Shown: piece by piece, positions 26,355-34,465 of the stretch | Layout: every line of letters starts with the position of its first letter | Numbering within the stretch: the stretch's first letter is position 1 | Source: Mesorhizobium sp. B2-7-2 | GTDB lineage: Bacteria > Pseudomonadota > Alphaproteobacteria > Rhizobiales > Rhizobiaceae | Length of the DNA stretch: 64,000 bases | NCBI RefSeq assembly: GCF_006440775.1 | Contig: NZ_VFTZ01000001.1 | Span: 186,001 to 250,000, forward strand | Reading direction: 5' to 3' | Translations under genes and position numbers: made by a program | Notes under the pieces: generated by a model | Database searches by the model: none | What the model was told of the DNA's origin: nothing | What the model saw: only the letters and a program-made list of their open reading frames with translations

Positions 26355-27406
26355 GCGTCGCCTCCACCGCGTCGGCCGACAAATCGCGGCTTCTGCTCCC
26401 CGCCGTCGATCCGCGGCTGCTCCGCAAGACTGTTAGATTGAGAATTAGACTCCAAGTTAAGAGCGCGATTTTTCGTTTCGGGTCCGTTCCTTAAGGCCGA
26501 TCGCGGTTCCCGAAAGCACGAGGAGGCGGTTCCCGATGGCACGATAGTTCGGGTTCCCGATGGCACGATCCTGTCAACAGGCGTCGGCACCGGTTCGAAA
26601 GCCAACAACACACGGCCGCTGGCTTCGACCTCCGTGAACAGTAGATATCCCGGCAAAGGCTGGCGACGCACGATGTCACGCAGCTCGAAGGCGAAGCGCT
26701 TGAGCGGCGAGAGGCTGCCGGATTTCCGATGCAGGTGGCTGATGTCGAAACGCCAGCTGGCGCGCTGGCGCCCGCCATGCTTTCGTACCAGGCGATAGAG
26801 CCAACGCTCCAGGCCGCCGGTCAGCCCGAAATAGGCCCGGTCTATCGTCAGGATCAGCGTGTCGTCCATGACGGCGCGATAGAACCAATCAGGCAGGATC
26901 ATTTCGACGCCAAGCGGGCGGCCGTTTCGACCCGAACGTTCCTGCCATTCATTGATCCACGAGAAGCGATGACGCCGGCCCTCGGCGGGTTGGCGGATGG
27001 AGGTGACGACGCTTGTCGACTGCAGGCGATCGAGCGCCGCCTTGAGGCGCAGGTAGTCTCGCTTGGAGACACCGCGGCCGATGAAGGTAAGCATCTCGTA
27101 TGGCGTCGCGGCCATCAGGCGGGATGTGCGCAATCCGGCGTCCCGCGCGCTGACGATCTGGCTAGCGGCCCAGATCAGGATATCGGCATCCCAGATCGTC
27201 GCCATGCCGTGACCGGGCATCGCTTCGACACGGATCGCGATATCGCCGGCGTGAAAGTCGATCGGCGCGATGCGCCTGGATTTGGCGAGGGAGAAGAAGG
27301 GATAGGCCATGAGGTCCTGCGCATCGCGTGGCGCGACCACGCCCGGCAGCGCCTGGAACAGGTCGAGCTGTTCGCGCTCCAACGGTGGGCGTAGTCGTGC
27401 CGACAA
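26351..27406 (-). CDS. repA: Replication initiator protein A (351 aa)
   Basis: A plasmid-type initiator with paired winged-helix domains (about residues 30-280: DLMAYPFFSLAKSRRIAPI at the start, then GLERWLYRLVRKHGG and HRKSGSLSPLKRFAFEL). Such genes are standard in rhizobial ICEs, where they may allow limited replication after excision. The C-terminal tail includes repeats of IVPSGT encoded by 18-bp direct repeats. The start is 17 bp after the RdfS-like gene, and the stop overlaps the DUF2840 start. Confidence 0.87.
   Translation of the reverse strand: MSARLRPPLEREQLDLFQALPGVVAPRDAQDLMAYPFFSLAKSRRIAPIDFHAGDIAIRVEAMPGHGMATIWDADILIWAASQIVSARDAGLRTSRLMAATPYEMLTFIGRGVSKRDYLRLKAALDRLQSTSVVTSIRQPAEGRRHRFSWINEWQERSGRNGRPLGVEMILPDWFYRAVMDDTLILTIDRAYFGLTGGLERWLYRLVRKHGGRQRASWRFDISHLHRKSGSLSPLKRFAFELRDIVRRQPLPGYLLFTEVEASGRVLLAFEPVPTPVDRIVPSGTRTIVPSGTASSCFREPRSALRNGPETKNRALNLESNSQSNSLAEQPRIDGGEQKPRFVGRRGGGDA
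26505..26569. repeat. Three iteron-like direct repeats inside the repA 3' end
   Basis: GGTTCCCGATGGCACGAT occurs exactly at 26528-26545 and 26552-26569, with a degenerate copy at 26505-26522. The period is 23-24 bp, close to two helical turns, as in plasmid iterons. They encode the IVPSGT repeats of the RepA tail, so the constraint could be either on protein or on DNA. Confidence 0.55.
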
Positions 27407-27423
27407 GGGGGAAATCAGCGGGC

Positions 27424-27705
27424 TCAGCGCCGTTCGCGCCCGGCATAAGGGATCAGGCGGGCGGCCTGAGGCTTGGCGGGCAGCACCGAGCCATGCGGAT
27501 CGGACGTCGATGTCATCGCGCCGCGCTGAACCCAGAGCTGGAGGTCGTCGACGGCGTAGACGACGCGGCCGCCAAGTTTGCGATAGGCAGGCCCGGTGCC
27601 GTAGGTGCGATGTTTCTCAAGCGTGCGCGCCGAGAGACTGAGGAAATGCGCGGCTTCAGAAGTGCGCAGGTAGCGCGGCGGCAGTGGCGCGGCGTCGGCG
27701 TTCAT
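27424..27705 (-). CDS. rdfS: RdfS-like MerR-type HTH excisionase / directionality factor (93 aa)
   Basis: A small winged-helix protein of the AlpA/excisionase type: PRYLRTSEAAHFLSLSARTL, then EKHRTYGTGPAYRKLGGRVV. In ICEMlSym of M. loti R7A the recombination directionality factor RdfS has this fold and also sits at the head of a traF-containing operon. Here it leads repA-DUF2840-traF. A GAAGGAG site precedes ATG 27705. The homology is by fold and position; the symbol is therefore tentative. Confidence 0.75.
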   Translation of the reverse strand: MNADAAPLPPRYLRTSEAAHFLSLSARTLEKHRTYGTGPAYRKLGGRVVYAVDDLQLWVQRGAMTSTSDPHGSVLPAKPQAARLIPYAGRERR

Positions 27706-27827
27706 GAGGTTTCTCCTTCCGGCCGTTGCGGTTGAACGGCGATCGATGGCCAGGATGGAGGAGCAAGGGCACGATGATCAGGTGCGCAATTGAGGGGCGC
27801 TATTTCGCACCGCTAGGAGGCCTTCGG

Positions 27828-27910
27828 AAGTGGCGCCGTCGCCTGCAACGACCGGCGCTAGCAGCGCTCAACCATCTTCCAGGCCATCGCGCATCAAGCG
27901 ACGCATTCAA
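27828..27910 (-). pseudogene. Remnant of a DUF2285 gene 3' end
   Basis: On the minus strand RLMRDGLEDG and, in a shifted frame, SLQATAP correspond to the RLVRDGLKMVERGYRQLLRA end of the FseA-like protein at 33584. Only about 80 bases remain. It sits just downstream of the first DUF736 unit, as other DUF2285 pieces do beside the other units. Confidence 0.5.
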
Positions 27911-27972
27911 CGACAGGAAGCCTGTCGTGGTGGCCGGCGGCGCGGAGAGCTTGCGCGATCACCGGCAGAAGG

Positions 27973-27997
27973 CGCCTCGCCCGGTACCGGCGAGGCG
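27973..27997 (-). terminator. Terminator of DUF736 copy 1
   Basis: The stem CGCCTCGCC / GGCGAGGCG (9 bp, 7-base loop) begins ten bases after the stop. Unit 3 has the same element with a 12-bp stem at 35609-35634. Confidence 0.65.
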
Positions 27998-28006
27998 TCT
28001 GCCGAT

Positions 28007-28333
28007 TCACTCGCCGTTGCGGCGGTTGGGACGGGACCAGATGAGGCTGTGGCCCTCGCCTTCCTCGTCGGCGAAGAGGTTGGCGTAGATCGGAGCGGTG
28101 AAGCTCGGATCGTCCAGCTTGAGTCCGAGATAGTCGCGGCCCTCGTTGGAGCGCTTGGACCAGGCGGCACCGATTTCGGCCTTGCCGACCACCACGCGGT
28201 GGCTTGGAGCGTTCTCGCCGCTGGCGCGGGTATCGGGGACGATGCGCACGCCCTTGGCCTGGACGCTGAGGGTGACGATCTCGCCGGTGAACTCGTTCGC
28301 ATTGGTCTTCTTGAAGATGCCGATGGTAGCCAT
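28007..28333 (-). CDS. DUF736 protein, copy 1 (108 aa)
   Basis: MATIGIFKKTNANEFTGEIV, RIVPDTRASGENAPSHRVVV, KAEIGAAWSKRSNEGRDYLG and DDPSFTAPIYANLFADEEGE give a full-length DUF736 protein. It differs from copy 3 (35644) at one residue (Ser to Thr in NAPSHR) and from copy 2 (32810) at two. The function is unknown; the family is tied to conjugative elements. An in-frame extension to 28618 runs through the conserved leader and is not the start. GGAG precedes the ATG. Confidence 0.88.
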   Translation of the reverse strand: MATIGIFKKTNANEFTGEIVTLSVQAKGVRIVPDTRASGENAPSHRVVVGKAEIGAAWSKRSNEGRDYLGLKLDDPSFTAPIYANLFADEEGEGHSLIWSRPNRRNGE

Positions 28334-28451
28334 TTTCAGTCTCCGTTCTCGTTTCCGAGCCCGCACCATGCGGCCTCGATGGCGATCGTGAGGCCGGAGG
28401 CGACCGCCGCCGCATCGCTTGCGACCGCAGCAAAGCGCAGGATGGCGAGGC

Positions 28452-28504
28452 GCGCGTTTCTTGGTTGCGCGAGGAATGGGCTTCGCCCAGGGGAAGAAAC
28501 GCGC
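28452..28504 (-). ncRNA. Candidate structured leader RNA of DUF736 copy 1
   Basis: The arms GCGCGTTTCTT (28452-28462) and AAGAAACGCGC (28494-28504) pair perfectly over 11 bp around an inner hairpin TGGGC-TTC-GCCCA (28477-28489). The same nested structure lies in front of copies 2 and 3. It would form in the transcript about 120-170 bases before the DUF736 start. This is a cis-regulatory RNA or terminator-like element by inference; I do not recognise a named family. Confidence 0.5.
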
Positions 28505-29014
28505 AACGCGCCATTGCGGCATAGGCGGTCGAGGCTTCAGCCGTCCTTCGGCCAGATCAGCCCGTTCGAGAGGTCGCTGGTGCGCTCTGTGAAATGGAAG
28601 ACGGGACGATGCGATCATCTGCGGGTAAATGACCTGATGTGGACCATTTCGCCAGTGCTGAGGTTACCACGGCCTGGCATGTGCATCAGAGCCTGGATCC
28701 AGCTGGCGATCGCGGACGGGATCCAGCGTGCATGACTGGGTCGTGCCGTTGCTGGCTGCTGTCGAAGCAGGTCCAGACATGCGCTCCAAATACCGGCTTT
28801 TGCTGTTGAGCGGCTTGGATTGCGGACGTCTCGTTGCGGCCGAAAACGGAACGTCCTCTTCGGACAATTAGGCTACGTCCCTGGCATCGACGGCAGTTCT
28901 AATCCTGTTCGCAGGTCGGGTCACGTCACTCGTTGGTGACGGGGTGCGGTAGACCCGTGCAGGTTCTGCATGAGCCTTCAGTCCGGCGCCGGTTGCGACC
29001 ATTGGCCCCCACCC

Positions 29015-29039
29015 GGAACGTAAGGCAGTTCCTTCCGTT
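29015..29039 (+). promoter_or_regulatory. EcfG-type promoter of the PRC-barrel gene, exact consensus
   Basis: GGAAC (29015-29019), exactly 16 bases, CGTT (29036-29039), about 50 bases before the start at 29089. It matches the general-stress promoter consensus exactly. Confidence 0.65.
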
Positions 29040-29088
29040 GGATGGCAGATGCCGACGTCATCGACCAGGAAACAGGAGGAAACTCACA

Positions 29089-29931
29089 ATGGTCCGCAAG
29101 ATACTAGCTACGGCCGCGACGGCAGCTCTCATGTCGACGGCGCTCTGCACGGCGGGTGCTCACGCCGCAAATACCAGCAACCCCGCTGCCCAGACGGAGG
29201 TTGTTGCCCCGGTCACTGATGGCAAGCTCGTCTCCAAGATCATGGGAGCCGCCGTCTATGACAGCACCGCCGACGACGCGACGAAGATAGGCGATGTCAA
29301 TGACATCGTCCTGGACAAGGACGGGAAGGCCAAACTCGTCGTCATTGGCGTCGGCGGATTCCTTGGCGTGGGGGAAAAGAACGTAGCCTATGATTTCAGC
29401 AAGCTTGAATGGGTCAACAAGAAGGGCGATCGCTGGTTAGTCGCAAAGACGACGAAGGATGAGCTCAAAGCTCAACCCAATTTCGATACCAAGGCTTATG
29501 ATACCGCGGCAGCACCCACGGCGCAGACGACTAACAGCCAAGCGGCTAATGGCAAAATCGATACGACCTCGACAGCCTCGATCGACAAGTCGTCCCTGAC
29601 CGAAATGCCGTCAGACAAAATCAGTGCGGCAAATCTGATCGGAACCAATGTCTATGGAGCAGATGATGCGAAGGTCGGCGAGATCGGCGACGTCATCCTG
29701 ACTGGTGACAAGAAGGTCGACGCAATAATCGTTGATGTAGGCGGCTTTCTGGGCATTGGCGAAAAGAAGGTCGCGGTCGCTATGGAGAACCTCAAGTTCA
29801 TGACCGACAAGAACGGCAACCGTTACCTCTACACGAACTTCACCAAGGACCAGTTGGAGGCGCAGACTGCCTACGACAAGGCCACTTACGCCCAAAACCG
29901 GGACAAGCAGCGCATCATCGTCAACAAATAA
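29089..29931 (+). CDS. Exported protein with two PRC-barrel domains (280 aa)
   Basis: A signal peptide (MVRKILATAATAALMSTALC) is followed by two PRC-barrel repeats. Each carries a version of IGDVNDIVLDKDGKAKLVVI, GVGGFLGVGEKNVAYDF and a WLVAKTTKDELKAQPNF-like ending; they are separated by a low-complexity Ala/Thr/Ser linker. PRC-barrel proteins of this form are typical EcfG-regulon members in rhizobia and an exact EcfG promoter is present upstream. AGGAGG precedes ATG 29089. It is periplasmic, with the exact role unknown. Confidence 0.88.
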   Translation: MVRKILATAATAALMSTALCTAGAHAANTSNPAAQTEVVAPVTDGKLVSKIMGAAVYDSTADDATKIGDVNDIVLDKDGKAKLVVIGVGGFLGVGEKNVAYDFSKLEWVNKKGDRWLVAKTTKDELKAQPNFDTKAYDTAAAPTAQTTNSQAANGKIDTTSTASIDKSSLTEMPSDKISAANLIGTNVYGADDAKVGEIGDVILTGDKKVDAIIVDVGGFLGIGEKKVAVAMENLKFMTDKNGNRYLYTNFTKDQLEAQTAYDKATYAQNRDKQRIIVNK

Positions 29932-29994
29932 AAAATCATCGCGCAGCGCTCGCCCGTGTGGCGGGCGCTTCGGCTGGAAAACGCAGGAGCGGAC

Positions 29995-30483
29995 TTGAAA
30001 TTAGCCGACGAGGTCCGTCATAGCTCTGAAGATATCAGCGACCTCGTCCTGTCCGATGTCGTTTCTGCGCTTCATCGACGAGTTAGGGTCAGCCACGAGT
30101 TCGACATTCCCTACGTTGCTGGGTACAGCACGGATGCAAGGACGATTTACATCGACCGACATCTGCCGCGCACCATCAGGTGGAGAGGCAAGGACGTGCG
30201 GCTCGAACCATTTCTGGTGTGCCACGAAATTGTTGAAAAAGCTCTCTTGGACGAGTTGCGGCTTCATTATCTGCACGCCCACCAAATTGCCTCGCGCATC
30301 GAAAGAGATGCGGTGAGAGGGGCTGGCCTGACCTGGCGGCACTACCAAAGCGTCATCAAGGGGCACGAGAAAGCGATCGATGAAGAACAGCTTCAGTGCG
30401 TGCCAGGGGAGTTAGATCTCACGCCTTACAAGGACCTGAAGGATTACCCATTGCTCCGACGGCTGGTCGAAGCATCGCAGTAG
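29995..30483 (+). CDS. Conserved protein with HExxE-like motif (162 aa)
   Basis: A protein of unknown family. FLVCHEIVEKALLDELRLHY, then LHAHQIASRIE, resembles the HE-containing helix of zinc-dependent hydrolases but lacks a full HExxH, so metal binding is only possible. It has a YSTDARTIYIDRHLPRTIRW beta segment before it. TTG 29995 follows AGGAG by five bases; ORF extension to 29956 is unsupported. It lies 63 bp after the PRC-barrel gene and may be cotranscribed under the EcfG promoter. Confidence 0.65.
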   Translation: MKLADEVRHSSEDISDLVLSDVVSALHRRVRVSHEFDIPYVAGYSTDARTIYIDRHLPRTIRWRGKDVRLEPFLVCHEIVEKALLDELRLHYLHAHQIASRIERDAVRGAGLTWRHYQSVIKGHEKAIDEEQLQCVPGELDLTPYKDLKDYPLLRRLVEASQ

Positions 30484-30560
30484 CTCGTTGCGCGGGATGG
30501 TCCAAGGCACAGAGACAGCGGGAGATTGAAGCAGGCACACTGTCAAATCTTCTCGCCATT

Positions 30561-30585
30561 GGAACTTCCCGACGCACTGCTGGTT
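30561..30585 (+). promoter_or_regulatory. EcfG-like promoter
   Basis: GGAAC, 16 bases, GGTT: one mismatch in the -10. It lies about 80 bases before the gene at 30664. Confidence 0.35.
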
Positions 30586-30663
30586 CGCCTGCATAGGGAC
30601 GACTGAGGCCTATTCCGACCTGTGCATTCTGCAGGCAGAGCGCCTCGCCAACAGGAGACGGCC

Positions 30664-31128
30664 ATGAAACATCAGACACTTGAAGAACTACATGAGGTCG
30701 CGGAAGTCGAAGTATCCTTTCCGGCTATGACGCGAGGGCAGCGTTTGGAACATTGGGCCATGCTGCTCGAGCGAAATCCCGAGCGGCGCCTCGCCGCTTT
30801 TCCCGGGACGGAATACATGACCTTGGACGTGCGTGACAAGGCGCGGTCCCTGGACTCCGCGCTCAGCGTCGCTTTCGCTGATCCGATATTGCGCGCGCAG
30901 GGATTGAAGAACGATACCTATGGCGAAGCGAAACGCTTCTTCGAGCTTACGGATTGGCAGTTGCACGCTATTGTCTGCCATTGCCATGTCGGCGGGACCA
31001 TGAAAGCCGGATGGGCTGCCATTCAAGTTCGGTCTGCCATCGGCATCGAAGGAAAGCTTTTCAGCAGATTGCGTGAAGCGATTACCCATTGGCCGGTATT
31101 TCGCATTTTGACCCATGCGAGGGAGTAA
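30664..31128 (+). CDS. Conserved hypothetical protein (154 aa)
   Basis: A soluble protein: LEELHEVAEVEVSFPAMTRG, QRLEHWAMLLERNPERRLAA, then a central RFFELTDWQLHAIVCHCHVG (HCHVGG). It has no family that I recognise. The 'reduce speed' type opening (RxxRLExWAxLLE) recurs in rhizobial stress proteins. A strong GGAG site precedes the ATG; an EcfG-like promoter lies upstream. Confidence 0.68.
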   Translation: MKHQTLEELHEVAEVEVSFPAMTRGQRLEHWAMLLERNPERRLAAFPGTEYMTLDVRDKARSLDSALSVAFADPILRAQGLKNDTYGEAKRFFELTDWQLHAIVCHCHVGGTMKAGWAAIQVRSAIGIEGKLFSRLREAITHWPVFRILTHARE

Positions 31129-31371
31129 CGTCGCCTCGGAAAGCGAAAAGGCAGCGAGTGAACAGTCCACGCAGATGCATCTGGGCCCGAAGATCGCTAA
31201 TTATGAGAATACGGGCGAGCGTCGCCCGTATTCTCTTTGCATCCGATGGCCGCGATCACTCTCCTCGAAGGTAATCCTCTCAGATCCCCAGCATAGGGTG
31301 ATACTATGTACCTCGTTCGCACGCACCGCTTCGCGCATGGTGTCGTGGCGCTCACATACCGTCCGTACTGA

Positions 31372-31502
31372 CTGCTATCCGCCGTCGGCCGAACAAGGCG
31401 GTCGCGAACTTCAAAATGGGGTGCCTGCTCTTCTCGCAAGATGCGCCCAAGGCGCCGGCGCTGGGGCGCGGTCAAGCGGCGTGGCAAGGTGCCGCCTGCG
31501 GA
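31372..31502 (-). pseudogene. DUF2285 fragment, heavily decayed
   Basis: LTAPQRRRLGRILREEQAPH and FEVRDRLV on the minus strand correspond to LTAAQRRRLAHMLRCLDGRE and HFEVATALFG of the intact gene at 33584; the rest is lost. The surrounding 31129-31843 contains no other recognisable feature. Confidence 0.6.
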
Positions 31503-31843
31503 TCGTCGACTCTACGGATAATTGGCAAGAAGCGGCCCCTCGCATGCGGCGGCCGAAAGCCGGGGGTTGATTGAGACACTCGGCCTAAGTTGAGCCCAAG
31601 TGGATTTCGGCATAACCAGCTCATTACGAACGGACCAACGGTGTCGACCGAGGTCCGGCACCAGATGCAATCAGTCGGCCTGATTTTCAGCAATTCCTGA
31701 TTTTCACCAACCTTTGTGAATTTCATAAGAAAGGTCGAGGAGTGCCTAACCAGCTCTTCACCATAATTACAACGGCTTCGGAACCTTCATGACCGCAGCG
31801 GACTTCTCGGCTTCATTATAAATTCGAATGAAGGGGCCCCTGC

Positions 31844-32149
31844 ATGAAAGTCACCGCAGCAGGCATCGACCGCATCAAGATCGGCAATGCGGACGCAAGC
31901 GGCCAAGGCGCGCATTTCGTCGTTTGGCTTTATCTTCAGGTTGACGAAGGCGGCACACAGACCGGTCAGGAGCTTGTGGTATCGGTGCCATACGATGCGC
32001 GTATGACATTCGATGATCTCGCTACCCAGGCTTTCGAGAAGGCGCACGCCATGCTTCGCGCCTGCTGCGAGATTGATGAGACCATGTGGTGGAAGCAGTT
32101 CAACCGAAGCCTGGCGCCGTTGCCCGAATGGACGCCCGGCGCCCAATAG
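31844..32149 (+). CDS. Conserved hypothetical protein (101 aa)
   Basis: A compact alpha/beta protein: HFVVWLYLQVDEGGTQTGQE, MTFDDLATQAFEKAHAMLRA and a Trp-rich end (MWWKQFNRSL, PEWTPG). No known family is recognised by me. It opens MKVTAAGIDRIKIG. Its reading frame shows ordinary rhizobial codon use and no overlap with a better frame, so it is probably real. Confidence 0.6.
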   Translation: MKVTAAGIDRIKIGNADASGQGAHFVVWLYLQVDEGGTQTGQELVVSVPYDARMTFDDLATQAFEKAHAMLRACCEIDETMWWKQFNRSLAPLPEWTPGAQ

Positions 32150-32365
32150 TTGGTGGGCGGCGAACCAGGCGTGGAGACTGGCTGGACGCCGGCCCCCGCA
32201 ATGCGGATGGGGATTCAGTTCGCATCGTCTGCTTCAGGCGCGTGACGACCTCCAGCATGTCACCCTGCGATGTCCGCGTCCGGGCAGAAGCTAAGTTTGC
32301 ATCAATGGCCGAGATGAAGGCGCAAAGCTCCCGTTCAATTCAGGATCGTAACCCAGGGCTTGCAA

Positions 32366-32655
32366 ACCACGTGAATCAGGTGTCGGGACCCCCTCAGGAA
32401 AGGCGCCGTCGCGCGAAGCAATTGGCGATAGCCGCGCTCGACCATCTTCAAGCCGTCGCGCACTAAGCGATGCGTCTGATACTGAAAAGCCGAGTCGTGC
32501 CAGTCGGCGGCGCTGACCAGTCGCCGACCGAACAAGGCGGTCGCGACTTCAAAATGGGATGCATGCTCTTCCTGGTCATCGAGGCATCGCAGCATGTGGC
32601 CAAGGCGTCGGCGCTGGGCCGCGGTCAAGCGGGCGTCGGGAAGGTGCTGCCTGTG
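32366..32655 (-). pseudogene. Truncated DUF2285 gene copy
   Basis: Almost identical at DNA level to 33588-33843, the C-terminal DUF2285 part of the FseA-like gene (LTAAQRRRLGHMLRCLDDQE, then FGRRLVSAADWHDSAF). Upstream sequence is cut off near 32655, with no DUF6499 part and no ribosome-binding site before the first TTG at 32628. It could be read as a stand-alone DUF2285 protein like the antiactivator QseM, but the close identity to fseA favours a truncated duplicate. Confidence 0.6.
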
Positions 32656-32809
32656 AGCAATTGTGAATGCGATCGAAAAGGCTGGAATTGAAGTACGGCC
32701 CGATAATGGAATTCTGTTGCGAAAGAGCAGTTGATCGCGGCTTCACCGCTGAAGCCTTGTTTTAGGCGCCGAAGCCCGTCCGGCCGAAGCCGAACGGGCT
32801 TGCTACCTG

Positions 32810-33136
32810 TTACTCGCCGTTGCGGCGGTTGGCCCGGGACCAGATGAGGCTGTGGCCCTCGCCTTCCTCGTCGGCGAAGAGGTTGGCGTAGATGGGAGCG
32901 GTGAAGCTCGGATCGTCCAGCTTGAGCCCGAGATAGTCGCGGCCCTCGTTGGAGCGCTTGGACCAGGCGGCGCCGATCTCGGCCTTGCCGACCACGACAC
33001 GGTGGCTTGGAGCGTTCTCGCCGCTGGCCCGGGTATCGGGGACGATGCGCACGCCCTTGGCCTGGACGCTGAGGGTGACGATCTCGCCGGTGAACTCGTT
33101 CGCATTGGTCTTCTTGAAGGTGCCGATGGTAGCCAT
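32810..33136 (-). CDS. DUF736 protein, copy 2 (108 aa)
   Basis: Same family and almost the same sequence as copy 1, with Ile to Thr in MATIGTF and Pro to Ala in SRANRR. Full length, ribosome-binding site (GGAG before the ATG) and terminator are intact, so it is probably expressed. It is flanked by a truncated DUF2285 copy downstream and the intact fseA-like gene upstream. Confidence 0.88.
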   Translation of the reverse strand: MATIGTFKKTNANEFTGEIVTLSVQAKGVRIVPDTRASGENAPSHRVVVGKAEIGAAWSKRSNEGRDYLGLKLDDPSFTAPIYANLFADEEGEGHSLIWSRANRRNGE

Positions 33137-33255
33137 TTTCAGTCTCCGTTGTCGTTTCCGAGCCCGCACCATGCGGCCTCGATGGCGATCGTGAGGCCGG
33201 AGGCGACCGCCGCTGCATCGCTTGCGACCGCAGCGAAGCGCAGGATGGCGCAGGC

Positions 33256-33308
33256 GCGCGTTTCTTGGTTGCGCGAGGAATGGGCTTCGCCCAGGGGAAG
33301 AAACGCGC
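33256..33308 (-). ncRNA. Candidate structured leader RNA of DUF736 copy 2
   Basis: The 11-bp arms GCGCGTTTCTT (33256-33266) and AAGAAACGCGC (33298-33308), with the nested TGGGC-TTC-GCCCA hairpin, are identical to copy 1. Confidence 0.5.
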
Positions 33309-33583
33309 GTTGCGCCATTGCGGCATAGGCGGTCGAGGCTTCAGCCGTCCTTCGGCCAGATCAGCCCGTTCGAGAGGTCGTTGGTGCGCTCCGAATCTGA
33401 GCGCGTCGCCGTGCTTTGCTCCAACGCCGAAAGATTCTACCGAATCTAGGCCCACCGCCTATGATTAACCTGGATGTCCGATTCCAGGTGACGTAGAAAG
33501 TGCATCAAAACCCCGTTCACTCCAGATCGTAGGCCTCGGCCTGCAGACACGCAATAAGTGAACCAGGCGGTGTCGGAACCGTC

Positions 33584-34334
33584 TCAGGAATGACGCCGTC
33601 GCGCACGAAGCAATTGGCGATAGCCGCGCTCGACCATCTTCAAGCCGTCGCGCACCAAGCGATGCGTCTGATATCGAAAAGCCGAGTCGTGCCAGTCGGC
33701 GGCGCTGACCAGTCGCCGACCGAACAAGGCGGTCGCGACTTCAAAATGGGATGCCTGCTCTTCCCGGCCATCGAGGCATCGCAGCATGTGGGCAAGGCGC
33801 CGGCGCTGGGCCGCGGTCAAGCGGGCGTCGGGAAGGTGTTGCCTGTGGATCGAGCGGATGAACCGCTCGATTGCCTGCAGCCGGTCGTGCGCCATGTCAT
33901 CGAGCGGGATGATGGCGGCAAGCGGTTCGCCTGGCTTGGTGTCGCCGAGGAGCGCCAGTTGCGTGCCGCCCGGCGAAGAGCGCATGTGAAGGCCGGCCTC
34001 GTCACGTCGGCCCGTGGCCAGCTGGACGCCGGAGGTGCCGCCCTGGCCCGTGCGCAGTTCGGGCGGAGCCTCTACAAGGTTGACGACCCCAGGGTTAATC
34101 TGAGGCGCCCAATAGACGGGTTGCTCCACCGCGGACTGGTCAGGCCGGGCGGCGAAACTGCAAACCCCAGCGCTTGCGTAATGCGCGCATCGCGTTAGCC
34201 GAGCGTGAGGTTGCGTAGTCCTGCTGATATTGCGGATTGCGTCGCAAGAATTCCCAGGCAATCTCATCGGCGGCGGCGCCTTTGATAAACGCATATGCCT
34301 GTGGGTCACGCCACTGCGATGTATCCGGCTTCAT
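33584..34334 (-). CDS. fseA: FseA-like excision activator, DUF6499 + DUF2285, split by +1 frame change
   Basis: Two overlapping reading frames together give one protein. The first (34334 to a TGA at 34140-34142) is a DUF6499-type domain: PDTSQWRDPQAYAFIKG, then WEFLRRNPQYQQDY and ALRKRWGLQF. The second, in the +1 frame relative to it, continues as ARPDQSAVEQPVYWAPQI and ends in the DUF2285 domain (RLTAAQRRRLAHMLRC, FGRRLVSAADWHDSAFRY, RLVRDGLKMVERGYRQ). In ICEMlSym R7A, msi172 and msi171 have this arrangement and are joined by programmed +1 frameshifting into FseA, which activates rdfS. A UUU-C slip at 34157-34154 or the weak UGA-C stop could serve here. ATG 34334 has AGGGAAGG at six bases. 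Confidence 0.8.
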
Positions 34335-34465
34335 CCGCATCCTTCCCTTCTCAAGGATTTGATAGGGGGACGCGGTGTTAAGCGAAATCCTTGGATTCCG
34401 TCATTGACGAATGGACGAGGAGGAGATCTCACCGCCCAGCGGTCAGGTTAGGACTTTTGCGGGAG

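Larger units (their letters stand above)
27935..28870 (-). repeat. DUF736 repeat unit 1
   Basis: A long unit shared with 35580-36520 (unit 3, over its whole length) and with 32800-33390 (unit 2, central part only). It contains the DUF736 gene, its terminator and its conserved leader. Beyond about 28590 the match to unit 3 is weaker but continues to the GGAACGTCCTCTT block near 28850. This part contains no credible gene. Confidence 0.8.
32760..33400 (-). repeat. DUF736 repeat unit 2
   Basis: Shares with units 1 and 3 the DUF736 gene and about 250 bases of leader, ending near GTTGGTGCGCTC at 33390. Its left side differs: a separate terminator (AGCCCGT / ACGGGCT, 32773-32779 and 32794-32800) replaces the one in units 1 and 3. 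Confidence 0.8.

Noticed and set aside
27894..28618. Long frames (about 200 codons) in and before DUF736 copy 1, and the same at copies 2 and 3
   Set aside because: They repeat in all units only because the DNA repeats; one runs through the leader upstream of the true start and the other is a wrong-frame translation.
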